Made by a program: the position numbers and the translations under genes
In this document: piece after piece, positions 9,425 to 20,909 of the stretch
Layout of the letters: every line of letters starts with the position of its first letter
Position numbering within the stretch: the stretch's first letter is position 1
From: Pseudomonadota bacterium
GTDB lineage: Bacteria; Pseudomonadota; Gammaproteobacteria; UBA9214
Assembly (NCBI GenBank): GCA_041395565.1
Contig: JAWLAI010000007.1
Location: forward strand, 62,001-126,000
DNA length: 64,000 bases
Direction of reading: 5' to 3'
The notes under the pieces: generated by a model
Database searches by the model: none
Seen by the model: only the letters and a program-made list of their open reading frames with translations
What the model was told of the DNA's origin: nothing

Positions 9425-9578
9425 TAGATCCATCTCAAAATTGGAAAATCCTGCGGTGGCCATGTTTCTTGTCATTCCGGCGCAGGCCGGAATCCAGTAT
9501 TGCGCGGGTTTGCTGGATGCCCGCCTGCGCGGGCATGACGATGTACGAATGCTTGTACCAATTTTGAGATAGGTTCTA
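9425..9578. repeat. MITE-like element, copy 1 (154 bp)
   Basis: The right end reads CCAATTTTGAGATAGGTTCTA (9558-9578, shown here only as a boundary); the left end (TAGATCCATCTCAAAATTGG, from 9425) is its inverse with one base missing. Internal arms include CATTCCGGCGCAGGCCGGAA and ATGCCCGCCTGCGCGGGCAT. The same element, in the opposite orientation, lies at 48634-48787 with perfect ends and at 60664-60818 with a decayed end. Ends begin with TA and finish with TA, as expected for insertion at TA. No open frame inside. Confidence 0.75.
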
Positions 9579-9686
9579 GTTAGTTACTCAGGCGTGCCAT
9601 TGCCAAATAGACTTTCTCTGCGCTCTCCGTGCCCTCAGCGGCGTATTTCTCTTGGCGCCGTGGCGGCTTTGCGCGTGATGGTTGTT

Positions 9687-11475
<1,789 letters not shown>

Positions 11476-11557
11476 GACGGTACCGGGCAGTGGCGGATCG
11501 AGCCACCGATCATACCGTCCGCGGCGGTGCCGGAGTACCCCGGCGGGTGGAACCCGC

Positions 11558-12922
11558 TCAGCTGTCCTGGGTCGGGGGGATGCGCAGGGTGTCGCCGACA
11601 CGCAGGGTGTCGGATTTCAGGCTGTTGTAGCCGCGCAGGTCGCTGAGCGACACGCTGAACTGTGCGGCGATCTCGCTCAGGGTATCGCCGCGCTTGACCA
11701 CGTACTGGCGCGCCATCAGCGTGCCGGGCGGCGGATGCTTGCCGAAATAGTCGCGGATGCCGCGCAGCATCGCCTGCGCCAGCTTCTGCTGATGACCGGC
11801 TTCGCGCAGTTTCTGTTCCTCGGCGGGATTGGAGATGAATGCCGTCTCCACCAGGATCGACGGGATGTCGGGTGATTTCAGCACCACGAAGCCGGCCTGC
11901 TGCACACTGGTCTTGTGGGTCTTGCCCACCCGCTTGAGCTCGCCGAGCATGTTGTCCGCGACGCTGAAACTCGCCTCGAGCGTCGCGGTCTGCGACAGGT
12001 CGAGCAGGACCTCGCGCAACAGCTCGTCCTTGTCGTCCAGGCTCACGCCGCCGACCAGATCGGCGGCGTTCTCGCGCGCGGCCAGCACGCGGGCCATCTC
12101 GGAGGATGCGCCGCGCCGCGAGAGCACGTAGACCGAGGAGCCGGAGGCCCGGTGATCGGTGAAACCGTCGGCATGGATCGAGATGAACATGTCGGCCTTG
12201 TGTTTGCGCGCCTTCTCGATACGCTGGCGCAGGCCGATGTAGTAATCGCCCTCGCGGATCAGCACCGGCCGCATGCCGGGTTCCTGTTCGACCAGACCCG
12301 CCAGCTTCCTGGCAATGGACAGCACCACATCCTTCTCGCGTGTCTTGCGCCGGCCGATGGCGCCGGGATCGTCGCCGCCATGCCCGGCGTCGATCGCGAT
12401 CACCAGGTCACGCGCCCGGTCGGGCGGGTTGGCGACGGTTGCCTTGGCATCGCGCTTTGCGGGTGCCGGTGCGGCCGCTGCGGGCGCGGGCGCTGCCGCT
12501 GCGGCCGTGGTGGCTGTCGCAGCCGCGCCTTCCGGGTACAGGTCGATCACCAGGCGGTTGCCGTACTGGCCGCTCGGCGGCAGGCTGAAACTCTTCGGCC
12601 TGACCGCCTGCTTGAGTTCGAGCACGATACGCAGCGTCTTCGGGTTGTTCTTGGCGGCACGGATGGCCGTGACGATGCCACCGCTGCCGCGCATGGCCTC
12701 GGGCGCCCGCGCCGCCGGCACGTCGATCACGAGACGGTCCGGATTCGGCAGCGTGAAGGCCTTGTGGCTGACCGGGGCGCTGGTGTCGAACACCACCCGG
12801 GTATGATCGGGCGCCGCCCAGAGCCGGACCTGCAGGAAATCCGCATCCGGGGCTGCGAATGCAAGCGATTGTCCTGAAAGGAAAATACAGATTCCTGTGA
12901 ACAGCTTTCGCACGGCTCTCAC
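11558..12922 (-). CDS. N-acetylmuramoyl-L-alanine amidase (AmiB/AmiC type)
   Basis: Periplasmic zinc amidase that cleaves septal peptidoglycan during daughter-cell separation. The 454-residue protein has a signal peptide (about 1-24, ending SLAFAAP), an AMIN domain (about 28-130), an Ala/Pro/Thr-rich linker (about 132-165), an Amidase_3 domain (IDAGHGGDDPGAIG with the first zinc His, SIHADGF, VETAFISNP) and a C-terminal LysM repeat (YVVKRGDTLSEIAAQF). The start is GTG at 12922. LysM at the C-terminus resembles AmiB of E. coli, and the tsaE-amidase-mutL order supports that. Activators of EnvC/NlpD type would be expected elsewhere. Confidence 0.92.
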   Translation of the reverse strand: MRAVRKLFTGICIFLSGQSLAFAAPDADFLQVRLWAAPDHTRVVFDTSAPVSHKAFTLPNPDRLVIDVPAARAPEAMRGSGGIVTAIRAAKNNPKTLRIVLELKQAVRPKSFSLPPSGQYGNRLVIDLYPEGAAATATTAAAAAPAPAAAAPAPAKRDAKATVANPPDRARDLVIAIDAGHGGDDPGAIGRRKTREKDVVLSIARKLAGLVEQEPGMRPVLIREGDYYIGLRQRIEKARKHKADMFISIHADGFTDHRASGSSVYVLSRRGASSEMARVLAARENAADLVGGVSLDDKDELLREVLLDLSQTATLEASFSVADNMLGELKRVGKTHKTSVQQAGFVVLKSPDIPSILVETAFISNPAEEQKLREAGHQQKLAQAMLRGIRDYFGKHPPPGTLMARQYVVKRGDTLSEIAAQFSVSLSDLRGYNSLKSDTLRVGDTLRIPPTQDS

Positions 12923-13056
12923 GTCCCTATACCCTGAATCCGGTGGGGGATTCTAGCCACAAACGGGGAGAAATTGCAACAAAAATCTGTTTGTTCTCTA
13001 CTAGATAGCGGTCAAAGCTACGCGTCAAGAAGAGGTCATATGGCTAACGGGCTAAA

Positions 13057-13518
13057 TCACATGGATTCGAAGGAATCCAACATATGGCGTCCCTGCGCGG
13101 TTCCAGCCACCAGATCGACCATGCGTCCGGCTCCCGATGGCCTGATGCGAACCACCAGATCCGCCGCCGGCAGGACGCCCGCGCCGCGCTCCGGCCATTC
13201 GACCAGCAACAGCGCCCCGCTATCGAGCATGTCGCGCAGACCGAGCCATTCCAGCTCCTCGGGTTCCGCCAGACGGTACAGGTCGAGGTGATAGACCATG
13301 CCCTGCGCAACCGGATAGGGCTCGACCAGGGTATAGGTGGGACTGCGTACCGTACCCGTGTGACCGAGACCGCGCAGGATGCCGCGCGCGAGTGTGGTCT
13401 TGCCGGCGCCCAGCGCGCCTTCGAGACAGACGATGCCGCCCGCCAGCACGCCGGCCAGGCGTTCTCCGAGCGCGACCATGGCGGCGGCATCCGCGACCGC
13501 GAGCGTCATTCCTGGCAT
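13057..13518 (-). CDS. tsaE: tRNA t6A synthesis ATPase TsaE
   Basis: ATPase of the TsaBDE complex that makes threonylcarbamoyladenosine at A37 of ANN-decoding tRNAs. The 153-residue protein has the P-loop EGALGAGKTTLARG and the SPTYTLVEPY and YHLDLYRL motifs of the family. Two starts are possible: ATG 13518, or ATG 13509, which overlaps the nnr stop codon as ATGA. Either way the gene is translationally coupled to nnr, the usual arrangement. Confidence 0.93.
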   Translation of the reverse strand: MPGMTLAVADAAAMVALGERLAGVLAGGIVCLEGALGAGKTTLARGILRGLGHTGTVRSPTYTLVEPYPVAQGMVYHLDLYRLAEPEELEWLGLRDMLDSGALLLVEWPERGAGVLPAADLVVRIRPSGAGRMVDLVAGTAQGRHMLDSFESM

Positions 13519-15008
13519 GCGGCGAGCACACCCCGCAGGGCCGCGATGACATCCCGCGCCAGCAGGCCGCGCTCGCCGCCTTGCGCGGCCTGGTCGGCCG
13601 CCCGGGCATGCAGGCAGACGCCGCCGACCGCCGCCGCCGCCGGCGACATCCCCTGCGCCAGCAGCGCCCCGAGCACCCCACTGAGCACGTCACCCATGCC
13701 GCCGGAGGCCATGCCGGGGTTGCCGGCCGCGCAGACCACGGGCAGTTGGTCGGGCGCGTGGATGATGGTGCCCGCTCCCTTCAGCACGACCACCCCGCCG
13801 TGGCGTGCGCCGATCGCCTGCGCCGCCGCAAAGCGGTCGGCCTGCACGGCATGGCTGTCCAGACCGGCCAGACGTGCGGCCTCGCCCGGATGCGGGGTGA
13901 GGATGCTGTGTGCGCACACGACCGGGTCTTGCGCCAGCAGATTGAGCGCATCGGCATCGATCACGCGCGGCTGGCGGGTGGTCAGCACATGCCCGAGCAG
14001 CGCCTGCGCCCAGGCGGAGCGACCCAGCCCCGGTCCGATCACGATCACCGTGGCCCTGGCCAGCAGCGGCTGCAAGTCATGCACCGTGTTCACGCCATGG
14101 CACATGAGTTCCGGGCAGCCGGCGCTGATTGCCGCGGCATGCTCCGGCCGGGTCGCCACGCTCACCAGCCCGGCGCCGCAGCGCAACGCGGCCTCGCCGG
14201 CCAGGCGGGCGGCGCCGGCCATGCCGTGATCGCCCCCCACCACCAGCACGTGTCCGAAATCGCCCTTGTGGGCGGTGCGCGAGCGCGGGACGGACAGCTC
14301 TGTGCGGGGCGGGCGCTCGAGCAACAGCGCCGCGGGTGGCACCCGCTGCAGGATCGGAACCGGCACCTCGAGATCGGCACAGAGGATCTCGCCGCAGTAC
14401 GCAGGCCCGGCGCCGGTATAGAGCCCCGGCTTGCGGGCAATGAAAGTCACGGTCAACTGCGCCCGGATAGCGGCATCCGCCACCAGCCCGGTATCCGCGT
14501 GCAGACCGCTGGGGATGTCCAGCGCCACGACCGGCACGGTCAGGGCATTGACCGCTGCGATCATGTCGATCCAGTCGGCATCGAGGCGCCCGGCGAAGCC
14601 GGTGCCGAGCACCGCATCGACGACGAGATCGGCTGCCGCCAGCGCAGCGGCGTCATACGGGATCGCGCTGCCGCCGGCGGCGAGCCAGGCCGAGCGCGCC
14701 GTCTGCGCATCGCCGCGGATGCGCTCCGGATCACCGAGCTGCAACACCCGCACGTCGCGTCCGGCTGCGCGCGCGAGCCGCGCCAGTACGTAACCGTCGC
14801 CGCCGTTGTTGCCCGCACCGCACAGCACGACCAGCCGGCGCGCCTGCGGCCAGCGCCGGCGCAACGCCGCCCACGCGGCGGTGGCGGCCCGGGGCATCAG
14901 GGTGTAACCGGGAATGCCGGCTGCTTCGATCGCCAGCCGGTCGAGCTCGCGCAGCTGCTGCGCGCGATAGAGCGCAACGCCGCCGGGTGTCACTGCCTGT
15001 GCGGTCAT
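13506..15008 (-). CDS. nnr: Bifunctional NAD(P)H-hydrate repair enzyme
   Basis: Repairs hydrated NAD(P)H: the N-terminal domain epimerises the S/R hydrates and the C-terminal domain dehydrates the S form using ADP or ATP. The 500-residue protein shows YjeF_N features (CGAGNNGGDGYVLARLA near residue 65, DALLGTG-like DAVLGTGF) and YjeF_C features (KGDFGHVLVVGGDHGMAGA, LTPHPGEAARL, NPGMASGGMGDVLSG). ATG at 15008 fits the family start; the frame is open further upstream, but that stretch is antisense to queG. It is divergent from queG with 66 bases between starts. Confidence 0.94.
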   Translation of the reverse strand: MTAQAVTPGGVALYRAQQLRELDRLAIEAAGIPGYTLMPRAATAAWAALRRRWPQARRLVVLCGAGNNGGDGYVLARLARAAGRDVRVLQLGDPERIRGDAQTARSAWLAAGGSAIPYDAAALAAADLVVDAVLGTGFAGRLDADWIDMIAAVNALTVPVVALDIPSGLHADTGLVADAAIRAQLTVTFIARKPGLYTGAGPAYCGEILCADLEVPVPILQRVPPAALLLERPPRTELSVPRSRTAHKGDFGHVLVVGGDHGMAGAARLAGEAALRCGAGLVSVATRPEHAAAISAGCPELMCHGVNTVHDLQPLLARATVIVIGPGLGRSAWAQALLGHVLTTRQPRVIDADALNLLAQDPVVCAHSILTPHPGEAARLAGLDSHAVQADRFAAAQAIGARHGGVVVLKGAGTIIHAPDQLPVVCAAGNPGMASGGMGDVLSGVLGALLAQGMSPAAAAVGGVCLHARAADQAAQGGERGLLARDVIAALRGVLAACQE

Positions 15009-15074
15009 GAGGTGCCTTGCAATTGCCTGGAAAGCGGCAACATACTCTGAAGCCGGCCGCCAAATCCAGCCCTC

Positions 15075-16151
15075 ATGGACCATCCCCCCACCGCAGACCG
15101 CCCCACCGATTACACTGCACTCGCCGCGCGGATCAGGCACTGGGCTGCCGAACTCGGTTTCCAGCAGACCGGCATCACGGGGATCGCGCTGGCAGCGGAC
15201 GAGGCGCGCCTGCTCGACTGGCTGCGCGCCGGCTTGCATGGCGAGATGGCGTACATGGCGCGCCACGGCACGCGGCGCTCGCGGCCGGCGGCGCTGGTGC
15301 CGGGCACCCTGCGGGTCATCTCGCTGCGCATGGATTACTGGCCCGGCGCCGCGCGTCCCGCCGCGGAGCTGCTCGCCGAGCCGACGCGCGGCTATGTCTC
15401 GCGCTACGCCCTCGGCCGCGACTACCACAAGCTGATCCGGCAGCGGCTGCAGCGTCTGGCCGAGCGTATCGCGCAGGTGACCGGCCCGTTCGGGCATCGC
15501 GTCTTCACCGACAGTGCGCCGGTGCTGGAAAAGGCACTGGCCCGCAACGCCGGCCTCGGCTGGATCGGCAAGCACACCAATCTCATCAACGAACGCGCCG
15601 GTTCCTGGTTCTTTCTCGGCGAGCTCTACACCGACCTGCCGTTACCGGTTGATGCGCCCGCGGCGGCGCACTGCGGCGACTGCCAGGCCTGCATCGAGGC
15701 ATGCCCGACCGGCGCCATCACCGCCCCCTTCACCCTCGACGCGCGGCGCTGCATCTCCTATCTGACCATCGAGCTGCACGGCCCGATACCGGAGCCGCTG
15801 CGGCCACTGATCGGCAATCGCATCTACGGCTGCGACGACTGCCAGCTGGTCTGTCCGTGGAACCGCTTCGCCCGCCCGAGCGCGGAAACCGATTTCCAGC
15901 CGCGCCATGCACTCGACGGGACGACCCTGGTGGAACTGTTCGACTGGGACGCACAGACGTTCGAACAGCGCATGCGCGGCAGCGCCATCCGCCGCATCGG
16001 CCATGAACGCTGGCTGCGCAACATCGCCGTGGCGCTGGGCAACGCGCCCGGCACAGCGGAAATCGTCGCCGCACTGACACGACGCCGCGCGCACCCCGCC
16101 GCGCTGGTACGCGAACACGTCGAGTGGGCGCTGCGCCGGCATGGCGCCTGA
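15075..16151 (+). CDS. queG: Epoxyqueuosine reductase
   Basis: Last step of queuosine synthesis: reduces epoxyqueuosine to queuosine in tRNA, using cobalamin and two [4Fe-4S] clusters. The 358-residue protein has the DUF1730 domain (RYALGRDYHKLIRQRL), the FTDSAPVLEKALARNAGLGWIGKHTN stretch (quoted in part), and ferredoxin-type cysteines CGDCQACIEACPTGA plus CISYLTIE and YGCDDCQLVCPWN. A HEAT-like tail follows. It is divergent from nnr; the queG/nnr neighbourhood is conserved. Confidence 0.95.
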   Translation: MDHPPTADRPTDYTALAARIRHWAAELGFQQTGITGIALAADEARLLDWLRAGLHGEMAYMARHGTRRSRPAALVPGTLRVISLRMDYWPGAARPAAELLAEPTRGYVSRYALGRDYHKLIRQRLQRLAERIAQVTGPFGHRVFTDSAPVLEKALARNAGLGWIGKHTNLINERAGSWFFLGELYTDLPLPVDAPAAAHCGDCQACIEACPTGAITAPFTLDARRCISYLTIELHGPIPEPLRPLIGNRIYGCDDCQLVCPWNRFARPSAETDFQPRHALDGTTLVELFDWDAQTFEQRMRGSAIRRIGHERWLRNIAVALGNAPGTAEIVAALTRRRAHPAALVREHVEWALRRHGA

Positions 16152-16285
16152 ACACGGGCGACGAACCCGGGACGGCCAGCCGGCGCGGTCCGCACGATCC
16201 TGAAACTGCTGCAGGCGCGGGCCGCGTCCGCGCATGTTGCCGGACCCGGTTACGGTCGCTGGCTGTCGCCACCCCGCGCCGTCGG

Positions 16286-17140
16286 CTAGGACCTTTTCAG
16301 CGCCAGGCCGTACTCGTACAGCCGGTTCTTGGCGATCCCGGTGATGGCAGCCGCCAGTGCCGCCGCCTGTTTGAGCGGCAACTCGCCGAGCAGGATCTCG
16401 AGTGTGCGCCGGGCCGCATCGTCCAGCGCATCCGGTTCGGGCGCCAGCCCCTGCACCAGCACCACGAACTCGCCGCGCCGGTGATCGGGCGACGCGCGCA
16501 GCCAGTCATACAGCTCCGCGAGCGGGCCGGCCACGACGCTTTCGAAGGTCTTGGTCAGCTCGCGCGCGATGACCGCCGCCCGCGTCGCCCCGAGACAGTC
16601 GATCATGTCGGCGATGCTGGCCTCGATGCGGTGGCTGGATTCATAGCAGACCAGTGTCACCTCGAGACCGCGCAGCGCCTGCAGGCGCTGCCGGCGCGCC
16701 GCCTGACGGGTCGGCAGGAACCCCTCGAACAGGAACCGCTCCACGGGCAGGCCCGACACCGACAGTGCCGCGATCAGGGCCGACGGCCCGGGGATGGGAA
16801 CCACGCGCACCCCGGCCGCGCGCGCGGCGCGTACCAGCACGAAGCCCGGGTCGCTGATCAGCGGCGTACCGGCATCGGAGACCAGCGCGATGCTCTCGCC
16901 GGCCGCGAGCCGGGCCAGCAGCCGGTCGCAGACAGTGCGCTCGTTGTGTTCGTGCAGCGCCAGCAGCGGCGTCGCGATGCCGAAGTGCGTGCACAGCTTG
17001 CGGGTGTGCCGGGTATCCTCGGCTGCCACCAGCGCGACCGCGCGCAGGGTGTCGACGGCGCGCGGGGACATGTCCTGCAGGTTGCCGATCGGCGTGGCAA
17101 CGACGTACAACACACCTTGAGCGGACGGATCCCTGACCAT
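16286..17140 (-). CDS. rsmI: 16S rRNA (cytidine1402-2'-O)-methyltransferase
   Basis: Methylates the 2'-OH of C1402 in the ribosomal P site. The 284-residue tetrapyrrole-methylase-fold protein starts MVRDPSAQGVLYVVATPIGN and shows the family signatures VVATPIGNLQDMSPRA, AAEDTRHTRKL and VSDAGTPLISDPG. It lies divergent to lpoA, the arrangement found in E. coli and most gammaproteobacteria. The 134-base gap to queG (16152-16285) holds nothing recognisable. Confidence 0.95.
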   Translation of the reverse strand: MVRDPSAQGVLYVVATPIGNLQDMSPRAVDTLRAVALVAAEDTRHTRKLCTHFGIATPLLALHEHNERTVCDRLLARLAAGESIALVSDAGTPLISDPGFVLVRAARAAGVRVVPIPGPSALIAALSVSGLPVERFLFEGFLPTRQAARRQRLQALRGLEVTLVCYESSHRIEASIADMIDCLGATRAAVIARELTKTFESVVAGPLAELYDWLRASPDHRRGEFVVLVQGLAPEPDALDDAARRTLEILLGELPLKQAAALAAAITGIAKNRLYEYGLALKRS

Positions 17141-17251
17141 GGCAGCCGCATCCTAGCAGAGTTCGCTCCATGCCGTTGCCCCGTGCAAAAGTGGACGCCA
17201 CTGCCGCTTTTCAGTAGAGTCTGCCCGACCCACCCAGGCGCCTGATTTAAC

Positions 17252-19156
17252 ATGACTGTTTTCAACCCAGCCTTGCGCTTTAGCCTGTACGCCGGCCTGC
17301 TGGCCCTGCTGTTGTCCGGTTGTGGCGGAATGCCGCCTCTGGTCACGCCCCATGCCGAGCGGGTCGAGGCGCAGGCGCACGCCCTCGAGGACAGCGGCGA
17401 CTACCGCGCGGCCGCACGTGTCTACCTGGACGCCGCCGCCGGTGCCGCCGTACCGGAACGCCACCGGCTGGAACTGCTGGCCGCCGGCAGCCTGATCCGC
17501 GGCGCCGCGCTGGACGAGGCCGGCGCATTGCTGGACCGCCTGCAGAGCGCCGGGCTGGAGGGCGAGCTGCAACAGCATTTCACCATCCGTCATGCCGCCC
17601 TGGAACTGGCACGGCAGCATCCGGAACAGGCGCTGAGCCTGCTGCAGGTCCCGCCCACCGACCCGGCGCTGCTGCGCGACTACCACGAGCTGCGCGCGCA
17701 GGCACTGCTGCAGAGCTCGCAGTTCTTTCCCAGCGCCCGCGAACGCATCACGCTCGACCCCCTGCTGCTGACCGATCCCGCACGGCAGCTGGACAACCAG
17801 CTCGCGCTGTGGGACGCGCTCAACAGTCTCACCGACAACGAACTGCAGCTGCTGCGCACGGCGCCACCGCCCGACACGCTGAGCGGCTGGATGGAGCTGG
17901 TCGAACTCACCCGTCTCTACCTGCAGCAGCCGGATGCCCTCGCGGAGGTGATACCGCACTGGCAGCAGCGCTACCCCGAGCACCCGGCCAGCCGGCAGTT
18001 CATCAGTCGGCTGCTGGAAACCATGCATACCGCCGGCCAGCCGCCGGAACAGGTCGCCGTGCTGCTGCCGCTGAACGGGGACCTGGCCGAGGTGGCGACT
18101 GCCGTTCGCGACGGCATGATCGCGGCCTACTATGACGCGCCCGAGGGCAGCGTGCGTCCGCTGCTGCGCTTCTACGACAGCGGCGACACCCCGGAGCAGG
18201 CGGTGGCGGCCTACCGGCAGGCGGTCACCAACGGCGCACGCTTCGTCATCGGACCGCTGCGCAAGGAATCCGTCGAGGCACTCGCCGCGCTGCAGCCGCT
18301 CGAGGTGCCCGTGCTGGGATTGAACCAGAGCGAGAATCCCGCTCTCGTGAACCCGGCCCTCTACCAGTTCGGGCTGGCGCCCGAGGACGAGGCCCGCGAG
18401 GCGGCGCGCCTGGCCTGGCGCAACGGCCTGCACAGCGCCGTCGCCCTGCTGCCGGACAATGACTGGGGCGAACGCGTGTACGCAGCCTTCACGACGGAAT
18501 GGGAGGCACTCGGTGGACGCATCCTGGAAACCGGACACTATCGCGACAACGAGGCCGACCACAGCCGCGTCATCAGCGCCCTGCTCAACCTCGATGCCAG
18601 CAAGGCGCGGCAGCAGCAGCTGACCCGGCTGCTGGGAACGCAGCTGGAATTCGAACCGCGCCGCCGCCAGGACGTCGATTTCGTGTTCCTGATCGCGTCG
18701 CCGCGGCAGGCACGCCTGATCCGACCGCAGCTCAGTTTCTTTCACGCCTCCGACCTGCCGGTGTACGCGACCTCGCGCGTGTACACCGGGGTTCCCGATC
18801 CGTCCCGGGACAGCGACATGAACGGCGTCATCTTCTGTGACATGCCGTGGGCACTGGAGGCGCGCGAGAACTGGTCGCACCTGCAGGCTGCCGTGGCGGA
18901 ATTCTGGCCGGACAGCAGCAGCCGCTACGCCCGGCTGTTTGCACTGGGAATCGACGCCTACCGCATCATCCCCTACCTCGGCCAACTGGGTAACAGCATG
19001 CCCGGCGCCTACCACGGCGTCACCGGCAACCTGTCGCTGGACGGTCAGGGCCGGCTCAACCGCACCCTGCGCTGCGCGCGTTTCCAGGACGGCCTGCCGG
19101 TCCTGCTGGAACAGACGGCGCCCGGGGCACCCGTCGGCGCCGGCGGCATGCATTGA
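17252..19156 (+). CDS. lpoA: Penicillin-binding protein activator LpoA
   Basis: Outer-membrane lipoprotein that reaches through the periplasm to activate PBP1A. The 634-residue protein has a lipoprotein signal (LLALLLSGCGG, lipid Cys at about residue 24), an N-terminal TPR-like helical region to about residue 260, and a C-terminal periplasmic-binding-protein fold beginning near VAVLLPLNGDLAEVATAV. Size and context (rsmI divergent, yraN downstream) match. Its stop overlaps the start of yraN. Confidence 0.93.
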   Translation: MTVFNPALRFSLYAGLLALLLSGCGGMPPLVTPHAERVEAQAHALEDSGDYRAAARVYLDAAAGAAVPERHRLELLAAGSLIRGAALDEAGALLDRLQSAGLEGELQQHFTIRHAALELARQHPEQALSLLQVPPTDPALLRDYHELRAQALLQSSQFFPSARERITLDPLLLTDPARQLDNQLALWDALNSLTDNELQLLRTAPPPDTLSGWMELVELTRLYLQQPDALAEVIPHWQQRYPEHPASRQFISRLLETMHTAGQPPEQVAVLLPLNGDLAEVATAVRDGMIAAYYDAPEGSVRPLLRFYDSGDTPEQAVAAYRQAVTNGARFVIGPLRKESVEALAALQPLEVPVLGLNQSENPALVNPALYQFGLAPEDEAREAARLAWRNGLHSAVALLPDNDWGERVYAAFTTEWEALGGRILETGHYRDNEADHSRVISALLNLDASKARQQQLTRLLGTQLEFEPRRRQDVDFVFLIASPRQARLIRPQLSFFHASDLPVYATSRVYTGVPDPSRDSDMNGVIFCDMPWALEARENWSHLQAAVAEFWPDSSSRYARLFALGIDAYRIIPYLGQLGNSMPGAYHGVTGNLSLDGQGRLNRTLRCARFQDGLPVLLEQTAPGAPVGAGGMH

Positions 19157-19509
19157 GCGTGACCGCGACGGACCGCGGCAAGGCGGCGGAACAGCACGCA
19201 AGGCAGCACCTGCAGGCACATGGCCTGGAACTCCTGCGCTGCAACTACCACAGCCGCTACGGCGAGATCGACCTGGTGATGCGGGACCGGGACAGTATCG
19301 TGTTCGTTGAGGTACGATACCGCCGGCAGCTGGGCTTCGGCTCGGCGGCCGAGAGCGTGGACCGGCGCAAGCAGGCGCGCCTGATCGCCTGCGCCCAGCA
19401 CTACCTGCAGACACATCCGGAATGCGCCAGGCAACCCTGCCGTTTCGACGTGGTGACGCTCGGCGCGGGCGCGCGCCTGCAATGGATCAGGAATGCATTC
19501 AGTGCCTGA
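19153..19509 (+). CDS. yraN: UPF0102 family protein YraN
   Basis: Small predicted nuclease-fold protein (118 residues) of unknown exact role. The motif GEIDLVMRDRDSIVFVEVRYR carries the acidic and Lys/Arg pattern of the Holliday-junction-resolvase-like fold seen in UPF0102. The start is non-ATG: TTG at 19153, overlapping the lpoA stop, or GTG at 19159. The lpoA-yraN order is standard; the diaA/gmhA-type gene often found next is absent here. Confidence 0.9.
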   Translation: MSVTATDRGKAAEQHARQHLQAHGLELLRCNYHSRYGEIDLVMRDRDSIVFVEVRYRRQLGFGSAAESVDRRKQARLIACAQHYLQTHPECARQPCRFDVVTLGAGARLQWIRNAFSA

Positions 19510-19593
19510 TACGGCAGCCCGGAACCACCGGCCGCTGCAGCGGTCGCACCGGAACACAACCCGAATTCGCAGCAGCGAGAGGAGATCGCATAC

Positions 19594-20178
19594 ATGAAAC
19601 CCGTCAGTACACTGCTTGTGGCCTGCCTGGCCGTCACGTCCTTCTACGGCTGCGCGCCCGTGGTGGTCGGTGGTGCCGCAGCCGGCGGCGCCGCCCTGCA
19701 CAGCCGCCGCACCGTGGGCACTTTCGTGGACGATCAGGGCATCGAGCTGAAGGCACGCGTAGCCATCGCGGAACAGCGGGGCCTGAACGACCAGACCCAT
19801 ATCAGCGTCACCAGCTACAACGGCGTGGTCCTGCTGACCGGCCAGGCGCCGACCGAATCGCTGCGGCAGCAGGTGCAGGATATCGCGGCCGGCATCGACA
19901 AGGTGCGCATGGTGCACAACGAGATCAGTATCGCCGCCCCCAATTCGATGATGACCCGATCCAGCGACACCCTGATCACCGGCAAGGTCAAGACCGCGCT
20001 GTTCAACATCAAGGGCATCGAGGACTTCGATCCGACCCGCGTCAAGGTGGTCACGGAAGACGGCGTTGTCTACCTGATGGGGCTGGTCTACCGCAACGAA
20101 GCGGATGCCGTGGTCGACCAGGCGCGCCAGGTCGGCGGCGCGAAGAAGATCGTCAAGGTGTTCGAGTACCTCGACTAG
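19594..20178 (+). CDS. dolP: BON-domain outer-membrane lipoprotein DolP
   Basis: DolP (YraP) is an outer-membrane lipoprotein that supports envelope integrity and, in E. coli, acts at division sites and near the BAM complex. The 194-residue protein has a lipoprotein signal (LAVTSFYGCAPV, Cys at about residue 20), a small Gly/Ala run, and two BON domains (about 45-115 and 120-194) with the repeated SYNGVVLLTGQ and TEDGVVYLMGLV cores. A good ribosome site (GAGAGGAG) precedes the ATG. Same operon direction as lpoA-yraN. Confidence 0.9.
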   Translation: MKPVSTLLVACLAVTSFYGCAPVVVGGAAAGGAALHSRRTVGTFVDDQGIELKARVAIAEQRGLNDQTHISVTSYNGVVLLTGQAPTESLRQQVQDIAAGIDKVRMVHNEISIAAPNSMMTRSSDTLITGKVKTALFNIKGIEDFDPTRVKVVTEDGVVYLMGLVYRNEADAVVDQARQVGGAKKIVKVFEYLD

Positions 20179-20241
20179 AACCCAGCGCAGCAGTGCGCGT
20201 GCCGCGGGCGAGACGCGCGGCGCGGGCGCTGCACGCGTTCG

Positions 20242-20658
20242 TCAGCGGCTCTTTTCCGCCCAGGCGCCGAAGCGGCCGTTGAACGACAGTACCCGGTCCG
20301 AGGTGACGACGACGGCCGCGGTGTCTTCCGCCTCAACGCTGAGCACCGTCTCGCCGGCGCTGCGGCGCTTGCTGGCCCAACCGCTGGGCAGCAATCCCAC
20401 GCCGGCAAAGCGCTGGTTCGTGATCACGATCGCGACCCCCTTGGCCACCACGCGCTGCTCGATCACCTCCTTCGCGCTGATCGGGAGATCGAAGAACTGG
20501 CCGGTTTCGGCATTGACCGCCGTGACCCGGTTATCTTCCATCACCAGGAACACGGACTTGCCGACCTCTTCGTCGGCGCGCACGGCGAGCGCCGCCAGCA
20601 GCAGGAGCAGCACCGTGCCGGACTGCAGGATTCGGGAAATAATGTCGGATCTGTACAT
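20242..20658 (-). CDS. Exported protein of unknown function
   Basis: A 138-residue protein not recognised as a named family. From ATG at 20658 it reads MYRSDIISRILQSG then a hydrophobic run LLLLLAALAVRADEE, a likely signal peptide cut after about residue 34. The mature part is mostly beta by pattern (FLVMEDNRVTAVNAETGQFF, VVVTSDRVLSFNGRFG) and resembles repeated propeller-like strands. A longer frame upstream is open but not supported by any ribosome site, whereas GGAGCGAGAC sits just before this ATG. It is convergent with dolP and divergent from trhO. Confidence 0.7.
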   Translation of the reverse strand: MYRSDIISRILQSGTVLLLLLAALAVRADEEVGKSVFLVMEDNRVTAVNAETGQFFDLPISAKEVIEQRVVAKGVAIVITNQRFAGVGLLPSGWASKRRSAGETVLSVEAEDTAAVVVTSDRVLSFNGRFGAWAEKSR

Positions 20659-20909
20659 GTCTCGCTCCGTGACCGCGTCCGCGGGGAACCACCTCATATT
20701 CACCCGCGGCCGCGGCACTAGCGCCAACCCGCAGACCACGGCCCGGGTGATGGTGCCGATGCTACCTGAACGGGTCGCGATCTGGCCAGGCGCCGGCGCG
20801 GCCTGAGGGCAACCGGGTGACCCGGCAGCGGCACCACCCGCCGCTGATGGCGACACACCCGGTGCGCCCGCTATAATTTCCCGCCATTGCCAGGCTGCAG
20901 ATACTTGCC

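Noticed and set aside
9142..9579. Small open frames in the miaA-mutL gap
   Set aside because: They lie inside repeat elements with hairpin arms and have no ribosome site or family match.
16152..16285. RNase P RNA near rsmI
   Set aside because: The gap is only 134 bases and lacks the conserved P4 sequence.
17153..19414. A 753-codon open frame on the minus strand opposite lpoA
   Set aside because: Antisense shadow of lpoA and yraN with skewed composition; lpoA is firmly identified by its lipoprotein signal, length and context.
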